DNA of 44,411 nucleotides from an uncultured Collinsella sp. (GTDB lineage Bacteria > Actinomycetota > Coriobacteriia > Coriobacteriales > Coriobacteriaceae). Below, one piece after another: positions 1-7,347 of the stretch. The notes beneath the pieces were generated by a model. The model had not been told where the DNA came from and did not search any database. It saw only the letters and a program-made list of their open reading frames with translations. Positions within the stretch are counted from its first letter, which is position 1; each line of letters begins with the position of its first letter. The DNA is taken from contig CABRGB010000009.1 of assembly GCA_902470345.1 (NCBI GenBank), positions 1 to 44,411 on the forward strand, read 5' to 3'. The translations under genes and the position numbers were made by a program.

Positions 1-52
1 CAAAGGAAAGCACTTAATGTGCTTTCCGTCTTGCGCAGGACTGTAGAGCAGG
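1..52 (-). repeat. Partial copy of conserved-core palindromic repeat
   Basis: Read on the minus strand this matches the core of the elements at 4695-4837 and 37564-37699: a CCTGCTCTACAGTCCTG-type start, then a short hairpin around ACATTAAGT. The hairpin stem here is GGAAAGCAC/GTGCTTTCC, so its bases differ from the other copies while pairing is kept. The outer arm on one side lies beyond the window start. Confidence 0.7.
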
Positions 53-191
53 AAAGTTCATATGCGCCGCCCGGCTCCCGCGGCTCTCAGGGGCATCTCT
101 CATGCAAAAACTTTTGTCGGGTAAAGTCCTAGGTCAGTGGCGTTTTATACCGAGAAAATCAAAAAAGTTGAAAATTCATTACATATTTGCG

Positions 192-220
192 TTGACTTTA
201 GGTAACTAAAGTTTCATACT
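192..220 (+). promoter_or_regulatory. Probable sigma-A-type promoter for cstA
   Basis: TTGACT at 192-197 and CATACT at 215-220 are separated by 17 nt. The spacer contains the palindrome CTTTAG-gtaa-CTAAAG (196-211), which could be an operator overlapping the promoter. No other plus-strand gene lies between it and cstA. The call rests on consensus only. Confidence 0.5.
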
Positions 221-227
221 CCTTTTC

Positions 228-426
228 ATCCACTGGGGGATGTGAACTCGCACGGATCGTTCACATCATGATTGAAGAGGATTTCTCAGACATGTTCACG
301 CATCAGCTAAACATTATCAGCGTAGTAATTATCTGATGCGGGTTAGCACATACAGCTAGCCCGTACGATAACGGGCGGCTGATGAAGATGAGGGCCGTCG
401 AGCGCAACCGACGGCCCTCATTTTTT
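228..426 (+). promoter_or_regulatory. Structured leader of cstA with intrinsic terminator (putative attenuator)
   Basis: About 235 nt separate the predicted promoter from cstA. Pairings visible in it include CATCAG/CTGATG (around 301-338), GGGTTAGC/GCTAGCCC (around 341-362) and CCCGT/ACGGG (around 360-375). The last two share the CCC stretch, so they compete. They lead into a 12-bp GC-rich hairpin (389-400 with 409-420) followed by six T (421-426). A terminator between a promoter and its gene suggests attenuation, but I recognise no known riboswitch class. It could instead end an upstream transcript. Confidence 0.4.
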
Positions 427-461
427 ATGTCTGAGTAGTTCTTTTTAGAGGAGGAAATGTA

Positions 462-2351
462 ATGAACGGAGTTTTGCTCATGGTTGTGGCCGCGGCGGTG
501 CTCGCCTGCGGCTATCTGGGCTATGGCCGCTGGTTGGCCAACAAGTGGGGCGTTGACAAAGAGGCCCTCACGCCGGCCAAGCGCATGAAGGACGGCAACA
601 GCTTCTCGCCCGTCTCCGCCTTCACCGCGTTCTCGCACCAGTTCAGCTCGATCTGCGGTGCTGGCCCTGTTACGGGTACGATCGTCGCCATGGCCTTTGG
701 CTGGCTGCCCGTCGTGCTCTGGGTCCTCGTCGGCGGCATCTTCTTTGGCGCCGTCCACGACTTTGGCGCCCTGTACGCCTCGATGAAGAACAACGGCAAG
801 TCCCTGGCTCAGCTCATCGAGAAGTACATCGGCAAGACCGGCCGTCGCCTGTTCCTGCTGTTCTGCTGGCTGTTCTGCATCATCGTCATCGCCGCCTTCA
901 CTGACATGGTCTGCAAGACGTTCATGTTCACCCCGGCCGTTGACGCTTCTGGTGCTGCTACCGGTGCCGTCGACTTCACCAAGTCCTATGCCGCCGGCTG
1001 CGCTGGTACCATCTCCATCCTGTTCACCTTCGTCGCCATCGCCTTTGGTTGGGCCCAGAAGAAGTTCAACCTCACCGGCGCTGCCGAGTTCGTCACCGGC
1101 GTGGTCCTTATGGTTCTCATGTTCGCCGTCGGTATGCAGTTCCCGGTCTACCTGGATAAGTTCCAGTGGTTCGCCGTCGTCATGGTCTACCTGGTCTTCG
1201 CTGGCGCTATGCCCATCCAGATGCTCAAGACTCCGCGTGACTACCTCACTTCCATCATGATGATCGTCATGATCGTCTGCGCTGTCCTCGGCATCGTCGT
1301 CCTGGGCGTCAACGGTCAGGCCACTATCACCGCTCCGGTCTTCACCGGCTTCTCTGGTGCCTCCGGCATGATGTTCCCGGTCCTGTTCGTCTCTGTCGCT
1401 TGCGGTGCTCTCTCCGGTTTCCACAGCCTCGTTTCTTCCGGCACCTCTTCTAAACAGGTCGAGAAGGAGCAGGACGCCGTCAAGGTCGGTTACGGCGCCA
1501 TGATTGTCGAGTCCTTCGTCGGCATCCTTGCCATCATCGTCGCCGGCATCATGTTCTCCGATATGAACACCGCCGGTACCGGCGCCCTCAACGCCGGTGT
1601 CGCTTCCACCCCGTTCCAGATCTTCGCCGCTGGCATCTCCCGCGGTATGCAGGCCTTCGGTGTTGACGGCACGCTCGCTACCGTCTTCATGACCATGAAC
1701 GTCTCCGCTCTGGCCCTGACCTCGCTCGACGCCGTCGCCCGCATCGCCCGCACTTCGTTCTCTGAGTTCTTTGCCCAGACCAACGACGCCCTGGCCATCG
1801 AGTCCAAGGCCGGCTACATGAAGGTCCTCGGCAACCCCTGGTTCGCCACGGTTGTCACCCTGCTTCCTGGTCTCGCCCTCGCTTTTGGTGGCTATGCCAA
1901 CATCTGGCCGCTCTTTGGTGCTTCCAACCAGCTGCTCGGCGGCATGACCATGATCACCCTCGCCGTGTTCTGCAAGTGCACCGGCCGCAAGGGCTGGATG
2001 CTCTACGTGCCCGTCGTCTTCCTGCTCTGCTGCACCTTCACCTCGCTGGTCCAGAGCGCCATGGGCTGCATGGCCGCTGTCCAGGCTTACGGCTTCTTCG
2101 GCACCATCCCGGCTACCGCCACCACGGCCGCCGTCTCCGTCGCCGCCACCAAGGGCCTGCAGCTCGTCTTTGCCGTCCTGCTGATGGTCCTGGGCCTCAT
2201 CGTCGCCGTTAACTGCCTCAAGGAGTTCTTCGGCAAGGAGGCTGGCTCCATGCCCGACGAGGAGCCCGAGTGGTCCGAGATGGGCAAGGCCGAGTATGGC
2301 CGCGCCGCTGCTGCCGAGGCTCCCGCTGACGCCGAGGCCGCCAAGGCTTAG
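462..2351 (+). CDS. cstA: CstA-family carbon starvation / peptide or pyruvate transporter
   Basis: 629-residue polytopic membrane protein. The N-terminal CstA signature is visible: SPVSAFTAFSHQFSSICGAG, then PVTGTIVAMAFGWLP (residues about 46-85), with many hydrophobic segments after it and a short acidic, alanine-rich cytoplasmic tail. Family members (CstA, BtsT) import peptides or pyruvate using ion gradients; the substrate cannot be told from sequence. The ATG is preceded by a strong AGAGGAGG site. The gene stands alone: a leader terminator sits upstream and a strong terminator follows at 2394. Codon use is strongly C-ending, typical of highly expressed core genes here. Confidence 0.93.
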   Translation: MNGVLLMVVAAAVLACGYLGYGRWLANKWGVDKEALTPAKRMKDGNSFSPVSAFTAFSHQFSSICGAGPVTGTIVAMAFGWLPVVLWVLVGGIFFGAVHDFGALYASMKNNGKSLAQLIEKYIGKTGRRLFLLFCWLFCIIVIAAFTDMVCKTFMFTPAVDASGAATGAVDFTKSYAAGCAGTISILFTFVAIAFGWAQKKFNLTGAAEFVTGVVLMVLMFAVGMQFPVYLDKFQWFAVVMVYLVFAGAMPIQMLKTPRDYLTSIMMIVMIVCAVLGIVVLGVNGQATITAPVFTGFSGASGMMFPVLFVSVACGALSGFHSLVSSGTSSKQVEKEQDAVKVGYGAMIVESFVGILAIIVAGIMFSDMNTAGTGALNAGVASTPFQIFAAGISRGMQAFGVDGTLATVFMTMNVSALALTSLDAVARIARTSFSEFFAQTNDALAIESKAGYMKVLGNPWFATVVTLLPGLALAFGGYANIWPLFGASNQLLGGMTMITLAVFCKCTGRKGWMLYVPVVFLLCCTFTSLVQSAMGCMAAVQAYGFFGTIPATATTAAVSVAATKGLQLVFAVLLMVLGLIVAVNCLKEFFGKEAGSMPDEEPEWSEMGKAEYGRAAAAEAPADAEAAKA

Positions 2352-2393
2352 CCGATCGGACGGATTGAATCCTCCATCTCTATGACTCGGAAA

Positions 2394-2428
2394 GGCCGGG
2401 TCCGCAGAACGCGGGCCCGGCCTTTTTT
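2394..2428 (+). terminator. Intrinsic terminator of cstA
   Basis: A 12-bp GC-rich stem (2394-2405 with 2411-2422), a 5-nt loop and a run of six T (2423-2428). Confidence 0.9.
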
Positions 2429-2530
2429 GTAAAGAAGGGTGATGCCGGGGTGTTCTCGCAGATGTTTTGCGTGGATGGCGGCGCGCGTTGTACCATATGG
2501 ACGTATATGTGTGCATATGAAAGGGGCCCC

Positions 2531-4690
2531 GTGGCCAAGACGGTATATTCCGATAACCAACAAAATGTCGATGCTCTAGCTGAGCGTCTGAGCGGGCAAA
2601 CGTCGCTTTCTGCCGAGCGGGCAAAGCTGGTTGCCTACGACCTGCTCTGCCGCAAGTCACTCAAGATCAAGTCGAGCGCGCTGGCGCAAATCTTCCGCTC
2701 CGTGGATAAGGAGTGCGACACCAAGGCGATGCGCGAGGAGCTTATCGCGGCAAAGATTGTGACCAAGATCGAGGGTAGCGGCATTAACGGCCGGCCGGCG
2801 TTCTATACCATCAATGCCGAGATTCATGATGCCCAGGAGCAGCCTGTCGAGGATTCCGTTGAGGTTCCTGCTGCGGAAGAAGTTGCCCCGCGTGAGCATA
2901 TCGATACTGACGAGCTGCTCGATGAGCATGTCGTGCGTGCCTTTACCGCCAAGGCGGGTCGAGGCGGCTTTGGCGGAGGCGGAAAGCGTGATGCTCAGCG
3001 CCGCGCCCAACAGGAACGCTTCCGTCGTGCTGTGGCTCAAAAGGATGGGGCCGTTACCGAGGTTGTCGAGAACGAGCCTGTCGCCGAGCCGCAGGAGCCT
3101 GTGAAAGAGCAAAAGTCCGCTGAGCCTCAGGAACCCAAGCGTCGTCGCGGTGCGCATTTTAAGGCCGAGCGACAGGACGTTGTGCGCGATGCCGAAGAGG
3201 CTGCCGAGGTTGCGGATGATTCCGAGAAAACGGCCAAGAAGGCCTCAGACTCGTGCCGTCCTGGTCGCGGCTTCGCAGGTCGCGCGTATCCTGTAAAGCG
3301 TCAGGAGAAGGTCAATCAGGTTCCGGGGGCGCGGGCCGAGAAGGCCGTGAAGCCTGCCGAGCCGGAAGTCCGTGAACAGAAGCCTGTTGATGAGCAGACT
3401 GCGTCCGATACGGAGACTCAGGGCCAGCAACCTGCGGTTGAACAGACGGGGGAGGGTGCTTCGAGCAAGCCTCGCCGTCGTCGTCATCGTGGCGGTCGCA
3501 GCTCTAGCGCTCAGGATGCCGCCGAGAATGCAGCGCCGCGCGACGAAGATGCGAAGGTGGATGCTCCGATGGAGCAGCCCAAGCGTCAGCCGGCGAAGGA
3601 GGGCAAGCCCGAGCGATCGCAGAAGCAGACGTCTACTTCGAAACGTGAGCGCAATGTCCAAGGCGATTCTAAGCGCAAGTCTCAGAAGAAGCCCGAGTCT
3701 GCCGCGGCAGATACGGCTGCCCAGCAGACTGAGTCGACTACCCATGGCGAGGTTTCGGCGTTTGCCCTGGCCCGTGTTCTGGGCAGGCAGCTGCTCAAGG
3801 CCGTCCCCGCGCCCACGGCGCTCTCCAAAATTAAGGAACAGCAGACCCAGATTGTAAGGGTTGAAGGCAAGGACGGTAAAAAGACGCCGCAGCGCGCTCA
3901 GCACAATGAGATGTCCAATCGCAAGATTGCCGAGGAAATCGCGATCATCCAGGCTTGGGTCGAGCAAAACCGCGGTGCCGATACTCCGGTTGCCTCGCGC
4001 CGCCAGCGCGCCTACCAGATCTTCAATGACGAAAAGGCTTTTGACGGCAAGCATGGCGAGCGCCTGATCAGGCGTATGACCGAAAAGGGCATCAGCATGC
4101 AGGCGATCAAGGTCGCCCCCAACCGTCCGGTGCACTTTACGGGCTTCTTTACGCTGGGCGCCGACAAGCCGTTCATTATGGTCGAGAACTTGGATACCTA
4201 TGACGAGATCGTCAAGCTCCTGCGCGGACGTAAACATGCCAAGCTCTTTGGTACCAAGGTGGGCGGCGTAATCTTTGGCGGCGGCTGCAAGGCGAGCGTC
4301 TCGCACGCACTGGATGATTACCTGGCCGAAATCGGCTATCGCTTTACCTATATCTACTACGTGGGTGACATCGATCGCGAGGGTGCGCGCATCGTCGAGC
4401 AGGCTCGCAACGCCAACGTCGTTGAGATTCGCCTGCATGCCGGTATGTATCGAGCCATGCTCGCCGAGCACAAGCGTCGCGTGAAGGCCGGCGGCGCGTG
4501 CGAGCCCGCGGCTGCCAACCAGGGCGTGCCGCAGAACCTGGCGGCGACGATTAAGGATCTGCCCATGGTCACGCGTGTGCAGTTCCGCAACGTGCTGCGT
4601 GAGGGCGGACGAATTCCGCAGGAGATTCTGATGACCGCCGACTATCGGGATGGCGACTCGGGAAGCTTCGACCGCATGCTCAACAATTAG
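2531..4690 (+). CDS. Long disordered protein with C-terminal JetD/DUF2220-like Toprim domain
   Basis: GTG start at 2531 chosen because AAAGGGG lies 5 nt upstream; the reading frame is open further upstream without a better site. 719 residues. Residues 1-95 look like a compact helical/winged-helix domain (GSGINGRPAFYTI). About 100-460 is low-complexity, rich in E, K, R, Q and A, with RRRRHRGG-type basic patches suited to nucleic-acid binding. The last 260 residues are folded, with KPFIMVENLDTYDEIV (E552), then FGGGCKAS, then YYVGDIDREGARI (D613, D615). That E...DxD pattern with 'GDIDxEG' matches the Toprim of topoisomerase VI A and Wadjet JetD (DUF2220). No condensin-like jetABC partners lie nearby. 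Family resemblance is from motifs; function is unknown. Confidence 0.7.
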   Translation: MAKTVYSDNQQNVDALAERLSGQTSLSAERAKLVAYDLLCRKSLKIKSSALAQIFRSVDKECDTKAMREELIAAKIVTKIEGSGINGRPAFYTINAEIHDAQEQPVEDSVEVPAAEEVAPREHIDTDELLDEHVVRAFTAKAGRGGFGGGGKRDAQRRAQQERFRRAVAQKDGAVTEVVENEPVAEPQEPVKEQKSAEPQEPKRRRGAHFKAERQDVVRDAEEAAEVADDSEKTAKKASDSCRPGRGFAGRAYPVKRQEKVNQVPGARAEKAVKPAEPEVREQKPVDEQTASDTETQGQQPAVEQTGEGASSKPRRRRHRGGRSSSAQDAAENAAPRDEDAKVDAPMEQPKRQPAKEGKPERSQKQTSTSKRERNVQGDSKRKSQKKPESAAADTAAQQTESTTHGEVSAFALARVLGRQLLKAVPAPTALSKIKEQQTQIVRVEGKDGKKTPQRAQHNEMSNRKIAEEIAIIQAWVEQNRGADTPVASRRQRAYQIFNDEKAFDGKHGERLIRRMTEKGISMQAIKVAPNRPVHFTGFFTLGADKPFIMVENLDTYDEIVKLLRGRKHAKLFGTKVGGVIFGGGCKASVSHALDDYLAEIGYRFTYIYYVGDIDREGARIVEQARNANVVEIRLHAGMYRAMLAEHKRRVKAGGACEPAAANQGVPQNLAATIKDLPMVTRVQFRNVLREGGRIPQEILMTADYRDGDSGSFDRMLNN

Positions 4691-4694
4691 GGAC

Positions 4695-4837
4695 GCGGGA
4701 CCCCGACGGGCGGGGACACCGAATTAGGTTTCCTGCTCTACAGTCCTGCTCACGACGGAGGCCACATTAAGTGGCCTCCTGTTCGTGCGGAACTCGCGAT
4801 AAACCTAATTCGGTGTCCCCGCCCGTCGGGGCCCCGC
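4695..4837. repeat. Palindromic repeat with conserved core, copy 1
   Basis: Outer arms 4695-4731 and 4801-4837 are complementary at 36 of 37 positions. The 69-nt core (4732-4800) contains a hairpin GGAGGCCAC-ATTAA-GTGGCCTCC (4757-4779) and ends AACTCGCGAT. The core matches the 37.6-kb element closely, but the arms do not. It directly follows the Toprim gene and may terminate it. Confidence 0.85.
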
Positions 4838-4894
4838 GGCACTTTGTAGATGGTGGCTCGCTTTTCGGAACTGGGCTGATATTTTCTAGATGTA

Positions 4895-4935
4895 AGGCGC
4901 TCTTGGTCCTAATGGGCCTGGGGCGCCTGTCTTTT
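4895..4935 (+). terminator. Terminator-like hairpin of unknown origin
   Basis: AGGCGC (4895-4900) pairs with GCGCCT (4923-4928), with an inner GGTCC/GGGCC stem, followed by GTCTTTT. No gene lies immediately upstream on this strand. Between 4838 and 5011 I see no coding sequence. A T-arm-like remnant at about 4979-4998 is discussed under rejected items. Confidence 0.3.
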
Positions 4936-5011
4936 GAAGGTAGATTTTCCCGTGCTGGACGAGAAGTTGTGTTGCCTTGCGGGCTCGAATCCCTCCGCTT
5001 GTCCACAAGAA

Positions 5012-5043
5012 AGCGCCCTGGGCCGTTATGGGCTCAGGGCGCT
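5012..5043 (-). terminator. Terminator downstream of tRNA-Gln
   Basis: A 13-bp stem with one mismatch (5012-5024 with 5031-5043) lies just past the 3' end of the tRNA on the minus strand, followed by TTTCTTG. Confidence 0.6.
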
Positions 5044-5052
5044 CAGTTACCT

Positions 5053-5127
5053 TGGCTGGGACGGAGGGATTCGAACCCCCAACAGCCGGCACCAAAAACC
5101 GGAGTTCTACCGTTGAACTACGTCCCA
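5053..5127 (-). tRNA. tRNA-Gln (UUG)
   Basis: On the minus strand the acceptor stem is TGGGACG/CGTCCCA with discriminator G and an encoded CCA. The T loop is the canonical TTCGAAT, and the anticodon arm is CCGGT-TTTTGGT-GCCGG. Loop positions 34-36 read TTG, giving anticodon UUG (glutamine). Total 75 nt including CCA. Confidence 0.93.
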
Positions 5128-5164
5128 GTATGGGTGTTGCGCAAAAGCAACTCGTTTAGTTTAC

Positions 5165-6070
5165 CTAATCTGCGAGGGCATCGCAAACGCCATCGAGCAG
5201 GCGTACTGCGAGTGTTTGCGCATCGCTGGCAGTGAAGGTGCCGTTGTAGCGCGTCATGCCCGTGAGCTCAATGCGGATGCGTGCCGGCTTTTGCTGCGCG
5301 GCGACATTGGCGGTGCGGATGCGCTGGGCCAGGTTGTGGCACTCGGCGAGGGCAATCGTGGCGCGCGGTGCGGCGTCGGCGGGCAGCTCGTCGCTTGCGA
5401 TCTCGAGCACCAGGTCAACGTCGGTTGGGACCTCGGAGTCGCAGAGCATCATGCCGCTGTTGTCGGTCGTCGCCGTGGCGATGTTCCACATGCGCGATGC
5501 TACGCTGCGCGCGATAGGGTCCTCGCCAATGACGGCAATCTGGAAACGCTCGAGTACGTTGGCCGCGCGGGCAAAGCCGATGCGCGATTCGGCCTCGGTC
5601 ACCGAAGGCTTACCCTCCCACACGTGGTGCAGGCGGTTGATATAGGCGTAGGTATCCTGGAAAGCCATACCGTCGGCAAACAGACCGACGTTTTCCTGGA
5701 ACTGCTGAAGGGCCGCTTCGGTGTGAGGGCCAAAGTAGCCATCGTCCTCGCCGCAGGCAAAGCCCAAAACGTTGAGCGCGCGCTGCAGGGCCTGCACGTC
5801 GGCGCCATGGAAATTGGGCATACGCAGGTAGAGGGTGCGGTCGCCCAGCTTATACGAGGCGTCGACCAGGGCACTCCAGCAGGGGATGTCAACGGCGTGG
5901 CCGGCGGCAAGACCGCTGTCGAGCCTAAAGGTGCTAACGGCCTGCTCGGTGGTGGCACCAAAGTGCTTGTCGGCGACCTCGGTGGCATCAATCGTGTAGC
6001 CGAGCTGCAGGAGACGAGACTGCACGTCCTCGACGGCTGCTCCCTGCATGCCCGTTGTAATAGGTTCCAT
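5165..6070 (-). CDS. Protein with two peptidoglycan-binding repeats and an unassigned C-terminal domain
   Basis: 301 residues with AAAGGGG upstream of ATG. Two PG_binding_1-type repeats are visible: residues about 5-70 (GAAVEDVQSRLLQLGYTI ... FGATTEQAVSTF) and about 82-150 (ADVQALQRALNVLGF ... GYFGPHTEAALQQFQ). The C-terminal half looks alpha/beta, with motifs like VDLVLEIASDE and a final SDAQTLAVRLLDGV. The order recalls actinobacterial CwlM-type proteins (two PGB repeats plus an amidase fold), but I do not see the zinc-binding His/Glu residues of an Amidase_3, so catalysis is doubtful. No signal peptide is visible, which implies a cytoplasmic location. Confidence 0.7.
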   Translation of the reverse strand: MEPITTGMQGAAVEDVQSRLLQLGYTIDATEVADKHFGATTEQAVSTFRLDSGLAAGHAVDIPCWSALVDASYKLGDRTLYLRMPNFHGADVQALQRALNVLGFACGEDDGYFGPHTEAALQQFQENVGLFADGMAFQDTYAYINRLHHVWEGKPSVTEAESRIGFARAANVLERFQIAVIGEDPIARSVASRMWNIATATTDNSGMMLCDSEVPTDVDLVLEIASDELPADAAPRATIALAECHNLAQRIRTANVAAQQKPARIRIELTGMTRYNGTFTASDAQTLAVRLLDGVCDALAD

Positions 6071-6208
6071 GAACGAACCCCTTTCGGCGTATCATTCGTA
6101 CTATTTGAGCGCCTGTCGGATAGACGACGCAAAGGGATGCATAAACATACATTCAACAGTGTAGCAACTTGTACCCAAATGCGCTGCCGACAGGTTTTGC
6201 AACCCCCG

Positions 6209-7234
6209 CTAGTTGAGTCGCTCCACAAAGAAATCTGCCATGGAGAGGAACAGTTCGCGTGCGTGCGAATCAAGCTCAACGTCCTCGATGGCGGCCTTGG
6301 CTTTGGCGGTTAGGTCCAGCGCGTAGGCGTGGGCGTAATCGATAGAGCCGGTCTCCTGGAAGATTTCCACGGCGCGCGCGAGCTGCGCGGGATCCTCGGT
6401 GCCCGAGGAGAGGATCGCTTCAATCTCATCGTGATAGCGCTCATCAGACAGGGCGTGCACGGCAACGAGCGTGCGCTTACCCTCGGTGATGTCGGTACGG
6501 AAGTCCTTGTTGGCGGCCTCCTTGGTACCGATCAAGTTGAGCAGATCATCTTGGATCTGGAAGGCAAGGCCCGTGTGCAGGCCAAAGGCGCGCAGCGCCT
6601 CGACCTGCTGTTCGCTGCCTCCGCCAATGATGGCTCCGGCGGCAAGCGGCGTGGCTCCGCTGTAATACGCGGTCTTGTGCGTCGCCATGTCCAGATAATC
6701 GTCGACCGAGATGTCAAAGCGCCCATCGCGGACCCAGCCCAAGTCGAGCGCCTGGCCCTCGATGGTGCGAACGATCATCTCGGTGAGCTCGTGGAGCACA
6801 CGGAGTTTCACGTCTGCCTCGAGTGTGGGGTCGTCGAGAACCGTCTTGGTGACCATGGTGAGCGCCAGATCGCCGCAGTTGATGGCAAGCCCCGTGCCCT
6901 CGGTAAGGTGCATGCAAGGCTTGCCGCGACGCAGCTGGCCGTTGTCGGCGATATCGTCGTGGATGAGCGCTCCCGACTGAAAGTGCTCGATAGCTGCCGC
7001 CGCGCTGCGGGCGCTCTCAAAGTTACCGCCCACTGCGGTTGCGGCGAGCATGCAGATAAGCGGGCGGTGGCGCTTGCCGGCGTTGGCCGTAAAAGCCGAG
7101 AGCGGGGTATACAGGTAGCGCTCGATATCGGCAGAGGTCGCCTGTCCGTCAAAGAACGTGGCCAGATAGTCGTTGATCTGGTCAAAGTGCTGGGCTAAAA
7201 AGCTGGTAAACGGACTGGACACGGGTTCTCGCAT
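6209..7234 (-). CDS. Polyprenyl diphosphate synthase (trans-isoprenyl synthase family)
   Basis: 341 residues. GKRHRP (53-58) binds the isopentenyl diphosphate phosphate in this family. The first Asp-rich motif is HDDIADNG (D93, D94, D97). The second is FQIQDDLLNLIG, where the third acidic position is Asn. The enzyme condenses isopentenyl units to farnesyl/geranylgeranyl or longer diphosphates for quinones or lipid carriers; chain length cannot be deduced safely. It lies upstream of the peptidoglycan-binding gene on the same strand, with 138 bp between them, so they may or may not be co-transcribed. The ATG has only a weak AAGAAAG site. Confidence 0.9.
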   Translation of the reverse strand: MREPVSSPFTSFLAQHFDQINDYLATFFDGQATSADIERYLYTPLSAFTANAGKRHRPLICMLAATAVGGNFESARSAAAAIEHFQSGALIHDDIADNGQLRRGKPCMHLTEGTGLAINCGDLALTMVTKTVLDDPTLEADVKLRVLHELTEMIVRTIEGQALDLGWVRDGRFDISVDDYLDMATHKTAYYSGATPLAAGAIIGGGSEQQVEALRAFGLHTGLAFQIQDDLLNLIGTKEAANKDFRTDITEGKRTLVAVHALSDERYHDEIEAILSSGTEDPAQLARAVEIFQETGSIDYAHAYALDLTAKAKAAIEDVELDSHARELFLSMADFFVERLN

Positions 7235-7347
7235 TCTTTCTTAGGTTGCATCGTTGCGGTGTGCAGATACCATATTGCCACATTGGAGTTGCCGGCGCGT
7301 CTGTTTTGGCGATTTGGGGAAACGGGACGCGTGCGCGTGCCGGCTGC

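Noticed and set aside
303..2660. Very long minus-strand reading frame opposite cstA (and similar ones opposite the Toprim, ABC ATPase, glgP, malQ and galE genes)
   Set aside because: They are antisense to clear genes, have low-complexity Asp/Gly/His/Glu-rich translations and arise from the GC-rich third codon positions of the real genes.
4935..5003. tRNA-like sequence on the plus strand (GGACGAG ... CTCGAATCCCTC ... CTTGTCC)
   Set aside because: It has a T-arm-like piece and a possible acceptor pairing, but no D or anticodon arm, a non-canonical T loop (C for T54) and inconsistent stem spacing. At best a remnant; not called as a tRNA.
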